Origin: Rhodobacter sp.
GTDB lineage: Bacteria; Pseudomonadota; Alphaproteobacteria; Rhodobacterales; Rhodobacteraceae
NCBI GenBank assembly: GCA_016704435.1
Contig: JADJAB010000012.1
Span: 1-64,000, forward strand
Length of the DNA stretch: 64,000 nucleotides
Direction: 5' to 3'
In this document: positions 55,234-63,575 of the stretch, in pieces
How the letters are laid out: the number at the start of each line of letters is the position of its first letter
How positions within the stretch are numbered: position 1 is the stretch's first letter
The notes under the pieces: generated by a model
The model's database searches: none
Told to the model about the DNA's origin: nothing
What the model saw: only the letters and a program-made list of their open reading frames with translations
Made by a program: the position numbers and the translations under genes

Positions 55234-55242
55234 GCTGCGTGC

Positions 55243-55267
55243 GGGGCGTCTCTGGTCGAGACGCCCC
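55243..55267 (+). terminator. Hairpin after gcvP
   Basis: GGGGCGTCTC, loop TGGTC, GAGACGCCCC: a perfect 10-bp stem 10 nt after the gcvP stop, without a T tract. It probably marks the end of the gcv operon transcript. Confidence 0.6.
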
Positions 55268-55332
55268 CAGGTACTACAGTCCGGGTCAAGGCCTTGCAGG
55301 CGCGGCCCTTTCGCGGTGGTCTTGCTCTGCGA

Positions 55333-55968
55333 TCAAGGCGCTGTGGTCGGGCCGGCCAAACCCTCGGGGCGGCGCATCTGGGTTACCGGCGTCGTTGCGC
55401 CCCCGGTGCCCAGGATAGGCTTGAGGCCGGCAGGCGCTGCGGGCGCGGGGTTGCCGCCAGCCATCGCCGTTGCCTGCTGCTTGGCAAGACAGCCGCGCGC
55501 CTGCGCCAGCGCCCCGCCCAGACCGCGGACCTCGAACGCCTGATCCATGCCCACGCCGATCATCCGCAGATAGCTGCCCTGGGTCAGGAAGTCGGTCGCC
55601 TCGTCAAGGTTGGCGAAATCGAGCGCGACGTAGCTCTGATCGACCGCCGTGGCCACCCCGCTCCACGGAAAGCCGGTTTCGACCATGACCTGGGTCTCCA
55701 TCTCCTGCCCCGGTGTCCGGGGAACCGACGGAGATGAGGCATAGAGCGTCAACGTGTTGTTGGGGTACAGGCTGAACCACAGCGTTTCGCCGCTGACGAA
55801 ACCGACGGTGGCATAGCAGTTGGAGAAGGCGCCATTGGCATCGGTCTCGGCCGCGCCTTCCCAGTTTCCGGAGCTGAAGGCGGTTCCGGAAATCACTTCG
55901 GCAAGGGTTGCGGTAGAGGTTGAAGCGGCAAAGGCGATCAGCGTGGCAGAAATTGCAAGGCAGCGCAT
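55333..55968 (-). CDS. Secreted hypothetical protein, 211 aa
   Basis: The N terminus MRCLAISATLIAFAASTSTATLA is a signal peptide. The mature region is beta-rich (GTAFSSGNWEGAAETDANG, CYATVGFVSGETLWFSLYPNNTLTLYA), with two Cys (FSNCYATVGF and ARGCLAKQQ) that could form a disulfide, and a Pro/Ala/Thr-rich end. Family unknown. It is convergent with gcvP. The 258 nt upstream of it (55969-56226) show no gene I can support. Confidence 0.72.
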   Translation of the reverse strand: MRCLAISATLIAFAASTSTATLAEVISGTAFSSGNWEGAAETDANGAFSNCYATVGFVSGETLWFSLYPNNTLTLYASSPSVPRTPGQEMETQVMVETGFPWSGVATAVDQSYVALDFANLDEATDFLTQGSYLRMIGVGMDQAFEVRGLGGALAQARGCLAKQQATAMAGGNPAPAAPAGLKPILGTGGATTPVTQMRRPEGLAGPTTAP

Positions 55969-56226
55969 GGTTCACTCCGATCAAGCAAGAAATGAAAGAA
56001 AGGGGCACGGTACTTGCTACCGCACCGAAGGCCAGCATAGCAGAATGAGGCCTGTCTGCTCAATTGGCAGCCTGTATGAGAACCTTACCAGCACGGCGAC
56101 CTTGTCCGGGCTACGGACAAAGTCGCTGCAAGGCGGGCACCGCCGTCGCGCGCCGGGGGGCGAACCATGTCCTCGGCGCCGCAGCACCAATGGCTTGATG
56201 CGCATGCGCGACCGTTTCGTCGACGA

Positions 56227-56376
56227 TCATTCGTCCTGAGTGATCAAGCTGCCGGGAATGGCAGAAAACATGTCCTTCGGGGCCAGCATCAGGATGATGA
56301 CAGCGGCATAGGCGATGAAGAACAGGGCGATCGCAGCAAGCGACAGCGGGCGTCGCGGGCGCAGAATCTCGGTCAT
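56227..56376 (-). CDS. 49-aa single-span membrane protein
   Basis: ATG 56376, with a purine-rich site (GGGAGA), opens a 49-codon ORF: MTEILRPRRPLSLAA, then one hydrophobic helix (about residues 14-34), then LAPKDMFSAIPGSLITQDE. The basic N terminus and short polar tail suggest the N terminus is inside. Coding is supported by codon use and the well-formed start region only. Function unknown; possibly a small envelope or respiratory subunit. Confidence 0.55.
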   Translation of the reverse strand: MTEILRPRRPLSLAAIALFFIAYAAVIILMLAPKDMFSAIPGSLITQDE

Positions 56377-56605
56377 GACGGGGTCTCCCTTCGGGGCAGC
56401 TCGTTGGGGCCGATGGCGTCAGATTACCACCGCAGCAGCGGTTGAGATTCCTCATCTTATGCGTGTGCGCGGAACATTGGTCTGGCAATCCGCCAAATAG
56501 GCGGAATAATGTCCCGGATGGGGCGGTTGCTGCGGGTGCGAAGGGAACATTTCCGCATTCTGCCGTGCTGCAGCGAGTCACTCCGCCTGCCGGCGCAAAG
56601 CAGAA

Positions 56606-56632
56606 GGCCGGCCCGGAATGTCCGGACCGGCC
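56606..56632 (-). terminator. Terminator of the Tyr/Trp/Cys-tail gene
   Basis: An 11-bp stem on the minus strand (GGCCGGTCCGG, loop ACATT, CCGGGCCGGCC, one G-U pair), followed by TTCTGCTTT. It lies 25 nt after the stop of the 56657-57070 gene. Confidence 0.75.
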
Positions 56633-56656
56633 CAATGATGCCCGTTTTGACGGGGA

Positions 56657-57070
56657 TCAGTAGCAGATGTACCAGTACTCGCAGTAGCCGTACCAGTCGC
56701 ACCAGTATTCCCAGTAGCAGGCGCCGCGCGACTTGGCTTCGGCGTCGTCGCGCAGGGCTTCGGCCTTGGCGACGACCAGGGCATCATCGCCTGCCATCGC
56801 GACCGCCTCGTCCAGGACGGCGCCCAGATCCATCGCCGTGCCGCCGGATTCGATCGTGGTGCCTTCGGCGACAGCGACCATCATCTGGACGCCGGCGATC
56901 ATCGCCAGCGCATCCTTGTGCGACCGGCCATAGTTGATCATCGCGTTGGCGGTGGTCAGGGTGCTCTTTGCTTCCGCCTGGGCGACCGGGTTCGGTGCGT
57001 CCTGGGCCAGAACGGGGGCTGCGGTAAAGACGGCGGCCGAAAGGGCGAGGGCAGTAAGGAAACGCTTCAT
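56657..57070 (-). CDS. Secreted protein with Tyr/Trp/Cys-rich C-terminal tail, 137 aa
   Basis: From ATG 57070 (GGGAGAAT site) the product has a signal peptide (MKRFLTALALSAAVFTAAPVLA) and a helical Ala-rich middle with a YGRSHKDALAMIAGVQMM segment. The last 20 residues are made of Cys, Tyr, Trp and a few acidic residues (CYWEYWCDWYGYC, then EYWYICY). The tail has four Cys and many aromatics: possible metal, heme or redox binding, crosslinking, or a lectin-like patch. I do not know the family. Confidence 0.78.
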   Translation of the reverse strand: MKRFLTALALSAAVFTAAPVLAQDAPNPVAQAEAKSTLTTANAMINYGRSHKDALAMIAGVQMMVAVAEGTTIESGGTAMDLGAVLDEAVAMAGDDALVVAKAEALRDDAEAKSRGACYWEYWCDWYGYCEYWYICY

Positions 57071-57266
57071 CTTGTGATTCTCCCAGTAATGTTTGGTCAG
57101 CATCTCCCGCCTGTCGATCCAATCGACCCCGTGGGCTTGCTGTGGGATGAGAGTGCCTCAGCGCCGCGACGCGGGCAAATGAATTTGGCTGTCATGTTGG
57201 GCGGGGGTCGGGAAAACCCCATGAATCTGGCGTGTTGCGCAACCCTTGCGCGAGTGGCACACCAGA

Positions 57267-58985
57267 TCACCCTCGTTTTCCGGCGAAACTCGCCTGCCAT
57301 TCGGTGCGCTCTTCGTCTGTGATCTTTCTGAACAGGTTCTCGGGCACGGCGAATCCATGGCCTGCGGGCAGTTGGCGCAGCGTGGCGGACACGTCATCGG
57401 GCCAGGTCCAGTCGGTCGAGCCCATTGCCTGCATCATCACCTCGGCCGCGTCGGGGATGAAAGGGCGCGACAGGATGGCGTAAAGGCGGATCAGGTTCAG
57501 CGCTAGACGGATCTGCGCCTGGGCCTGATCAGGTTCGGTTTTCACAACGGTCCAGGGGGCGGCGGCCTGCAGGTATTCGTTGCCCGCGACCCAGATCGCG
57601 CGAAGTTCGGACGCGGCCTTGCGCACCTCCATCGCCTTCATGCAGGCTTCATAGTCGCGGACCCGCGCGTCAAGGTCGGCAATCAACGCCGTCTCCATTG
57701 CGCCGAAGCTGCCACCCGCCGGCACTGTTTCGCCGAACTTCGACCGGGCGAACTTGGTGACTCGGGAGACGAGGTTGCCCAGCACATCGGCCAGGTCCTT
57801 GTTTACGGAAGCCTGGAAATTCTCCCAGGTGAACTCGCTGTCCGAATTCTCGGGGGCGTGGGAAAGCAGCCACCAGCGCCAGTAATCGGCGGGCAGGATC
57901 GACAGCGCCTGGTCCATGAAGATGCCGCGGCCCTGCGAGGTGGAAAACTGGCCGCCGTCGTAGTTGAGGTAGTTGAAGGATTTCAGGAAATCGACCAGCT
58001 TCCACGGCTCGCCCGAGCCAAGGATGGTGGCGGGGAAGGAAAGGGTGTGGAAGGGCACGTTGTCCTTGCCCATGAACTGGTAATAGGTGACGTCCGCCGC
58101 GCCCTTGTCGGTGCGCCACCAGCGTTCCCACTCGGCATCGGGCTTGCCGTGCGCATCGGCCCATTCGGCGGTCGCGGCGATATATTCGATGGGGGCATCG
58201 AACCAGACGTAGAAGACCTTGCCCTCCATCCCAGGCCAGGGCTGATCGCCCTTTTTCACCGGGATGCCCCAGTGCAGATCGCGGGTGATGCCGCGGTCCT
58301 GCAGCCCGTCGCCGTCGTTCAGCCATTTCTTGGCGATCGAGGTGGTCAGCACCGGCCAGTCGGTCTTGCTGTCGATCCAGGCCTCCAGCTTGTCGCGCAA
58401 GGAGCGCTGGCGCAGGTAGAGGTGCTTGGTTTCACGCACTTCAAGGTTGGTGCTGCCGGAAATCGACGAGCGCGGGTTGATCAGGTCGGTCGGGTCCAGC
58501 TGTTTGGTGCAATTCTCGCACTGGTCGCCACGGGCGGCGTCATAGCCGCAGTTGGGGCAGGTGCCGGTGATGTAGCGGTCGGGAAGAAAGCGGCCGTCGT
58601 CGATGGAGTAGACCTGCTTTTCGCTGACTTCTTCGATCAACCCGTTCTCGGCCAGACGGCCGGCGAAATGCTGGGTCAGCGCGTGGTTGCGCTGGCTGGA
58701 GGACCGGCCGAAATGATCGAAGGACAGCCGGAAGCCGCGCGCCAGATCGGCCTGGACGGCATGCATCTCGGCGCAATACTCGGCCACCGGCCGACCGGCC
58801 TTTGCGGCGGCCAGCTCGGCCGGGGTGCCGTGTTCATCGGTGGCGCAGATGAACATCACCTCGTCTCCCCGCGCGCGCTTGTAGCGGGCGAAGAGGTCGG
58901 CGGGCAGCTGAGACCCCACAAGGTTGCCCAGATGCTTGATCCCGTTGATGTAGGGAATGGCAGAGGTGATCAGAATTCGGGCCAT
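57267..58985 (-). CDS. metG: Methionyl-tRNA synthetase
   Basis: Charges both initiator and elongator tRNA-Met. The 572-aa product has the HIGH-type motif in PYINGIKHLGNLVGS, the zinc knuckle CPNCGYDAARGDQCENC and the KMSKS-equivalent GQFSTSQGRGIF, the form common in alphaproteobacteria. The C-terminal anticodon-binding domain follows (FARSKFGETVPAGG, RPFIPDAAEVMMQAM). There is no extra C-terminal dimerisation domain. It is preceded by YceI on the same strand, with an 84-nt gap. Confidence 0.95.
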   Translation of the reverse strand: MARILITSAIPYINGIKHLGNLVGSQLPADLFARYKRARGDEVMFICATDEHGTPAELAAAKAGRPVAEYCAEMHAVQADLARGFRLSFDHFGRSSSQRNHALTQHFAGRLAENGLIEEVSEKQVYSIDDGRFLPDRYITGTCPNCGYDAARGDQCENCTKQLDPTDLINPRSSISGSTNLEVRETKHLYLRQRSLRDKLEAWIDSKTDWPVLTTSIAKKWLNDGDGLQDRGITRDLHWGIPVKKGDQPWPGMEGKVFYVWFDAPIEYIAATAEWADAHGKPDAEWERWWRTDKGAADVTYYQFMGKDNVPFHTLSFPATILGSGEPWKLVDFLKSFNYLNYDGGQFSTSQGRGIFMDQALSILPADYWRWWLLSHAPENSDSEFTWENFQASVNKDLADVLGNLVSRVTKFARSKFGETVPAGGSFGAMETALIADLDARVRDYEACMKAMEVRKAASELRAIWVAGNEYLQAAAPWTVVKTEPDQAQAQIRLALNLIRLYAILSRPFIPDAAEVMMQAMGSTDWTWPDDVSATLRQLPAGHGFAVPENLFRKITDEERTEWQASFAGKRG

Positions 58986-59069
58986 TTGCCTCTCGCTATC
59001 GTCGCTTGCGACGGTTTAGCGCAAGGCGGGGCGAAGGGCCAGACGCGACGGGGGCCTTGCGGGCGCCGC

Positions 59070-59645
59070 CTAGTCGCGCCGGATGATGCGGGCGGTGATG
59101 GTGATGCGGACCCGGTCCGAGACCATGTCGGCAAAGCCCGTCGCGCCAAAGTCCGACCGATGCACTGCGCCGGTCAGCTGGATCGTCAGGCGCGAACGGT
59201 CGCCGGTTTCGGTGCCCTGCTGGCGCCAGATCCGCGCCTCCAGCGTGACCGGGCGGGTGACCCCGCGGATGGTCAGGTTGCCCTTGACCGATGCCCCGTC
59301 ACCCCTGGCGGCGACCGAGGTCGAGGTGAAGCGCATCTTCGGATGCGCCCGGGTGTCCAGAACGCTGGCGCCTTTCATCGCATCGGCGGCAAAGGGGAAA
59401 GACGCCCCGGCCTTGGCCGCGTTCAGCGTGACATCGATCCGGCAATTGGCCAGCCGGTCGAAGTCGATCACAAGATCGGCCGCCTCCAGCGGGATGTCGC
59501 CGGTGATCAGCGCGCCGCCGAAATCGGTCTCGAAAGTGACGTTCGAGGCGTCGGGCTGCAGGTCATAGGCCACCGGCGCGGCCCCGGCGGGCGGTGCAGC
59601 TAGAAGCATCAGCACGGCCAGCGCCGCAAGTCCTGGTCTGTCCAT
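59070..59645 (-). CDS. YceI family periplasmic protein
   Basis: A 191-aa protein with a signal peptide (LAALAVLMLLAAPPAGA) and the YceI lipocalin-like barrel: SNVTFETDFGGALITGDIPL, KMRFTSTSVAARG, VKGNLTIRGVTRPVTLEARI and AVHRSDFGATGFADMVSDRVRITITARI. YceI proteins bind isoprenoid-like lipids in the periplasm. It lies between imuA and metG on the minus strand. Confidence 0.92.
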   Translation of the reverse strand: MDRPGLAALAVLMLLAAPPAGAAPVAYDLQPDASNVTFETDFGGALITGDIPLEAADLVIDFDRLANCRIDVTLNAAKAGASFPFAADAMKGASVLDTRAHPKMRFTSTSVAARGDGASVKGNLTIRGVTRPVTLEARIWRQQGTETGDRSRLTIQLTGAVHRSDFGATGFADMVSDRVRITITARIIRRD

Positions 59646-59705
59646 CGCCCGCCCCTGCCTCTGTCCCTGGCGGGCACCCTAGCACGGATTGGCGGGCTTC
59701 GGGGC

Positions 59706-60350
59706 TCACGTCGCGGCGATGGGGGAAATCTCGGTCCGGCCGTCTTCGTCGCGTGCGAGGTGCCAGGCCGCGGGCGGGTCACTGCGGGCGCGGCGGCGCG
59801 ACAGGGTCCAGGCATGATGGCGCTCCAGCAGGGTCGATCGCGAGAGCGCATGATCCATGTGCCAGCGGCTTTCCGCCCCTTGCGCGCCGCCATCCTGGGG
59901 CGTCAGCAGCAGGCCCAGCGGGGCGATGCGGCGCCAGTGATGCGCGACTTCGGCCCCGGCCTCGGCGGCCAGGTTCATCCGGCGCACCGGGGTCAGCGCC
60001 GGGGGTGTGGGCAGTTCGGCCACCACCAGCGGCACCGCGCCCGACCGCAGGCCCTCTTCCACCGTCCATAGGATATCCTCGGGCCGCCGGGCGCGGGCCA
60101 TGATCAGCCGCGCCGGGTTGGCGAATTCCACCAGCCCGCCAGGATAGATCCGGTCCGGCAGCCAGCCGGGAAAGACCCAGAGCACCGGCCCCTCGCTGCG
60201 CTCCATCACCATGGCGGCCAGCACGGCCCGCGCCGGGCCGCAGACTTCATGCACCCGCCCGCGCAGCAGCGCCAGCCCCCCGTCGGGCCCGCCCGGCAGG
60301 GGTTGCAAGGGCCGCGGAATGCGGCGGTCCAGCGGAATCGGCAGCGACAT
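59706..60350 (-). CDS. imuA: ImuA-like SOS mutagenesis protein
   Basis: A 214-aa RecA-like fragment without a clear Walker A. It has GRVHEVCGPARAVLAAMV, GPVLWVFPGWLPDRIYPGG, DILWTVEEGLRSGAVPLVVAELP and the terminal LTPVRRMNLAAEAG and GAQGAESRW. ImuA works with ImuB and DnaE2 in SOS-induced mutagenic repair. Strong support is the LexA box at 60368-60382, 18 nt before the start. The following gene on this strand is yceI, not imuB, so this copy is outside the usual imuA-imuB-dnaE2 operon. Other RecA-like proteins cannot be ruled out. Confidence 0.7.
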   Translation of the reverse strand: MSLPIPLDRRIPRPLQPLPGGPDGGLALLRGRVHEVCGPARAVLAAMVMERSEGPVLWVFPGWLPDRIYPGGLVEFANPARLIMARARRPEDILWTVEEGLRSGAVPLVVAELPTPPALTPVRRMNLAAEAGAEVAHHWRRIAPLGLLLTPQDGGAQGAESRWHMDHALSRSTLLERHHAWTLSRRRARSDPPAAWHLARDEDGRTEISPIAAT

Positions 60351-60367
60351 GGCGGGAAGCTTACAAT

Positions 60368-60382
60368 GTTCTTCCTATGTTC
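60368..60382. promoter_or_regulatory. LexA (SOS) box
   Basis: GTTC-N7-GTTC, the alphaproteobacterial LexA consensus, in the 96-nt region between the imuA-like gene and the divergent aldo/keto reductase. It lies 18 nt from the imuA start, so repression of imuA is likely; the reductase may be affected too. Confidence 0.85.
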
Positions 60383-60446
60383 TCAATTCCCCTCGCTTGC
60401 CAGCCACGCTTTGCCCGCTAGTGTGAAGATCAGAAAGGAATCCGCA

Positions 60447-61487
60447 ATGAAGATGATCCCGCTTGGACGATCGGGGCTGACCGTGTCGGAACTTTGCCTC
60501 GGCACGATGACCTGGGGCAGCCACAATACCGAAGCCGAAGGCCACGCCCAGGCCGATATGGCGCTGGAGCATGGCGTGACCTTCTGGGACAGTGCCGAGA
60601 TGTATCCGACCAACCCGGTGCGGGCGGAAACGGTGGGACAGACCGAAGAGATCATCGGGTCATGGCTGGCCGACCGGGGCGGGCGGTCGCGGCTGGTGCT
60701 GGCGACCAAGATCAGCGGCAAGGGCCGGATGGTGCGGCCCGGAGAGCCGATCACCGGGCGCAGCATGCGGGCGGCGGTCGAAGGCAGCTTGCGCCGGATG
60801 CACACCGATTACATCGACCTTTACCAGCTGCACTGGCCGAACCGGGGCAGCTATCACTTCCGGCAGGCATGGCGCTATGCCCCGCATGGCGCCGACCGCG
60901 CGGCCGAGACCGCGCATATGGAAGACGTGCTGACCACCGCAAAGGCGCTGGTGGAGGAGGGCAAGCTGCGCGCCATCGGCCTGTCGAACGAAAGCGTCTG
61001 GGGTGCCGCGCGCTGGCTGCATCTGGCCGACACGCTGGGCCTGCCGCGCATGGCATCGGTGCAGAACGAATACAGCCTGCTGTGCCGGCAGTTCGACACC
61101 GACTGGGCAGAATTCTCGATGATCGAGGACATGCCGCTGCTGGCCTTCTCGCCGCTGGCCTGCGGCCTTCTGTCGGGCAAATACGCCGGCGACGTGACGC
61201 CGGAGAACACCCGCCGGATGCACACGCCCGATCTGGGTGGACGGATCACGCAGCGGGTGTTTCCCGCCGTTGCCGCCTATCTTGGCATCGCTGCGCGCCA
61301 TGGGCTGGACCCGTGCCAGATGGCGATCGCCTTCTGCCGCTCGCGCCCGTTTCCGACCATCCCGATCATCGGGGCCACGACGCTGGAGCAGTTGCAGGCC
61401 AACCTCGGCGCGGCCGGTCTGGCGCTTTCGGCGGAGGTGCTGGACGAGATCGGCGAAGCGCATCGGGAGCACCCGATGCCCTACTAG
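60447..61487 (+). CDS. Aldo/keto reductase
   Basis: A 346-aa NADPH-dependent barrel oxidoreductase of the Tas/YajO-like type. It begins MKMIPLGRSGLTVSELCLGTMTWG and has the catalytic Asp/Tyr region in FWDSAEMYPTNP, the Lys in LVLATKISG and the His in LYQLHWPNRG. The cofactor site includes AIGLSNESVWG, and IPIIGATTLEQLQANL lies near the end. ATG 60447 is chosen with AGAAAGGA upstream; a frame back to 60249 overlaps imuA antisense. Substrate unknown. Confidence 0.9.
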   Translation: MKMIPLGRSGLTVSELCLGTMTWGSHNTEAEGHAQADMALEHGVTFWDSAEMYPTNPVRAETVGQTEEIIGSWLADRGGRSRLVLATKISGKGRMVRPGEPITGRSMRAAVEGSLRRMHTDYIDLYQLHWPNRGSYHFRQAWRYAPHGADRAAETAHMEDVLTTAKALVEEGKLRAIGLSNESVWGAARWLHLADTLGLPRMASVQNEYSLLCRQFDTDWAEFSMIEDMPLLAFSPLACGLLSGKYAGDVTPENTRRMHTPDLGGRITQRVFPAVAAYLGIAARHGLDPCQMAIAFCRSRPFPTIPIIGATTLEQLQANLGAAGLALSAEVLDEIGEAHREHPMPY

Positions 61488-61553
61488 GTCTTGCGGTGCG
61501 CACCGGATCAGGGCACATGTCCTGTTGCGGGCTGGGCAAGAACGGGCGGGCCG

Positions 61554-62114
61554 ATGCGGGCATTCCTTTCAAGGCTGATGGCGATCTGCGGCATTCTGCT
61601 GCTGTCGGCCTGTGTGCTCGAGGCACCGGGCAGCGGCAAGGCCAAGGTGCCGAACCCGGTGACCGGAGGCGAGATCGAGGTGACTCCGCTGGACGATCCG
61701 GCCCCCGCGGCAAAGCCCGGCAAGGCGGGGATCAAGGTCGCTGCGCCCGAAGCCGCGCCCCCGGCCGAAAAACCTGGAACGAAACCGAAGCCGCGCCCGG
61801 AGAGGGTCACCGAGGCCGCCGCCGCGCCGCCGCCGCCCGCCCCGGAACCGGCCGCGGCCGTGCCGGAAGAAGAGAAAAGCGCCGCCCGGATCGCTTGCGA
61901 AAAGAAGGGCGATCTGTGGGCAAAGGCCGGCAATTCTTCTGCCCATACCTGCGTGAAACGCACCAGGGACAGCGGCAAGCGCTGCACCCGCGGCACCCAG
62001 TGCGAGGGGCTGTGCCTGGCGCGCTCGGGCACCTGCGCGCCGTTCACGCCGTTGTTCGGCTGCAACGAGATCCTGCAAGACGATGGCCGCCGGGTGACAC
62101 TGTGCCTCGACTGA
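61554..62114 (+). CDS. Lipoprotein with Ala/Pro/Glu-rich linker and Cys-rich C terminus
   Basis: A 186-aa protein from ATG 61554. The N terminus has a lipobox (ICGILLLSAC, Cys about residue 20) for lipidation. A long Ala/Pro/Lys-rich linker follows, then a C-terminal module with about eight Cys (IACEKKGDLWAKAG, HTCVKRTRDSGKRC, TQCEGLCLARSGTC, FGCNEIL). The pattern suggests several disulfides in a small extracytoplasmic domain. The last 13 nt overlap the next lipoprotein gene, so the two are coupled. Function unknown. Confidence 0.82.
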   Translation: MRAFLSRLMAICGILLLSACVLEAPGSGKAKVPNPVTGGEIEVTPLDDPAPAAKPGKAGIKVAAPEAAPPAEKPGTKPKPRPERVTEAAAAPPPPAPEPAAAVPEEEKSAARIACEKKGDLWAKAGNSSAHTCVKRTRDSGKRCTRGTQCEGLCLARSGTCAPFTPLFGCNEILQDDGRRVTLCLD

Positions 62115-62602
62115 CCCTGCTTTTGGCCCTGCTTCTGGCGGCTTGCGTGCAGACCGCGCCGCAACAGGTATCGGCCTTTCGTCCCGCCGGTGCGCCGATC
62201 TGGTCGGCTGCGGCCTTCGATGCGGCCCGGCTGGAGGGGCGCTGGAGCCAGGTCGCCGCCTTCTCGACCGGCGAAGGCCCCGGTTGCGCGGCGGGCGGGG
62301 CCGAATTCCGGCGTGGCCCGAAGGGGCTGGAGATCGCGGCGCGGCTGTGCCTGAACGGGCTTGAACGCAGCGTGACCGGGCCGGTCGGGGTGACCGGGCC
62401 GGGCCGCCTGGCGGTGTCGGACATGGCCGACTGGTGGGTGATCTGGGTCGACAGCGGTTACCGCACGCTGGCCATCGCCACGCCGGACGGCAGCTTCGGC
62501 TTCGTCCTGGACCGCGGCCGGATCGGCGCGGACCGGCTGGCGGCGGCGGCGGAGGTTTTCGATTTCAACGGCTATGTCCGGGGGCGGTTGCAGCCGTTCT
62601 GA
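62102..62602 (+). CDS. Lipocalin-like lipoprotein
   Basis: A 166-aa protein from GTG 62102, read in a different frame from the preceding gene and overlapping it by 13 nt. The N terminus MPRLTLLLALLLAAC is a lipobox signal. The mature part has lipocalin-style strands (DAARLEGRWSQVAAFSTG, ADWWVIWVDSGYRTLAIATPDGSFGFVLDRG), like small bacterial lipocalins (Blc type), which bind fatty acids at the outer membrane. Coupled to the upstream Cys-rich lipoprotein. Confidence 0.82.
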   Translation: MPRLTLLLALLLAACVQTAPQQVSAFRPAGAPIWSAAAFDAARLEGRWSQVAAFSTGEGPGCAAGGAEFRRGPKGLEIAARLCLNGLERSVTGPVGVTGPGRLAVSDMADWWVIWVDSGYRTLAIATPDGSFGFVLDRGRIGADRLAAAAEVFDFNGYVRGRLQPF

Positions 62603-62612
62603 CCCCAAGCCG

Positions 62613-63467
62613 TCACAACCGCGACTTCAGCGCCCGCAGGTGGCGTGCGGCATCTCGGGCGCCCACATCGGCCTCGCGCACCAGCCAGTCGAAGTGATCG
62701 GTCATCGACTGCACTCGCAGCGCGTCGCGGAAGGCGATGTAGCTGCGGCCCAGATAGATCACCGCCAGCAACGGCCCGAACACCGTCACGGGGGCCGAAA
62801 ATACCCGCCGCGCGTCGAACAGGCACAGCCTGAGCGAGGGGTAAAGCTGGTCGCAAAGGTCCGCGATGCGGTCGATCTGCGCGGCCCTTATCTCGGCCGG
62901 CAGGCTGCGGTAGTAGCCGGTGGCGCTGGCGAAGGCGTCGATCTCGTGCAGCGGCAGGGCGATCTCGTAGTCTGAGCGCGCGCCGCGCATCCAGGCCAGC
63001 CGGTCCTCGAAGGCGCCGATCGCCTGTTCGGCGCTGCGCCCCAGTTGCGGCGCATATTCCCAATCGACCATGGCGCGGGTCTTCAGCATGTCGGGCAGGG
63101 TGGCCGGCACATGGCGGATCTTGTAGCCCGCCGCCTCGCGGTGCCAGGCAAAGATCGTCTCGTCGATCAGCGCGCGCGGCGCTTCGGTGATGGTCAGGGA
63201 AGTGGCCAGCAGGTCGGCCACGGACTCGGGGCGGGGTGACAGACCCAGAAGCCAGTCCGATGACACGCCCAGGGCAGCGGCGCAATCGGCCGCCAGCTGC
63301 GCGTTCGGCATCCTGACCGTGGGCGACAGCAGCGCCGAGATGGTCGACCGATCCACCCCGCAGGCCCGCGCCAGCGCCGACTGGCTGATGCCGCGCCGGG
63401 CCATCGCCTCGGCCAGGCGCAGGCGGAACAGGGCGGCACGGTCGCGTTTGTCCATCATTTCCGGCAT
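62613..63467 (-). CDS. XRE-family transcriptional regulator with a large C-terminal domain
   Basis: A 284-aa protein from ATG 63467. An N-terminal XRE HTH (about residues 12-65) contains RLRLAEAMARRGISQSALARACGVDRSTISALL. The C-terminal 200 residues (helical; DETIFAWHREAAGYKIRHVPATLPDMLKT, IALPLHEIDAFASATGYYRSLPAEIRAAQ) would bind an effector or partner. A GTGG-TTTT-CCAC dyad (63471-63482) in the divergent region could be its operator. It faces the desaturase gene. Confidence 0.83.
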   Translation of the reverse strand: MPEMMDKRDRAALFRLRLAEAMARRGISQSALARACGVDRSTISALLSPTVRMPNAQLAADCAAALGVSSDWLLGLSPRPESVADLLATSLTITEAPRALIDETIFAWHREAAGYKIRHVPATLPDMLKTRAMVDWEYAPQLGRSAEQAIGAFEDRLAWMRGARSDYEIALPLHEIDAFASATGYYRSLPAEIRAAQIDRIADLCDQLYPSLRLCLFDARRVFSAPVTVFGPLLAVIYLGRSYIAFRDALRVQSMTDHFDWLVREADVGARDAARHLRALKSRL

Positions 63468-63575
63468 ATGGTGGTTTTCCACAACAAGCGTGACTTCATG
63501 CTGCGTATCTTCCGGATTCCCGGCCTTCGGCGCAAGTGCTAAGCCGATGAGGAAATCCAGCGATGAGGACTGACC

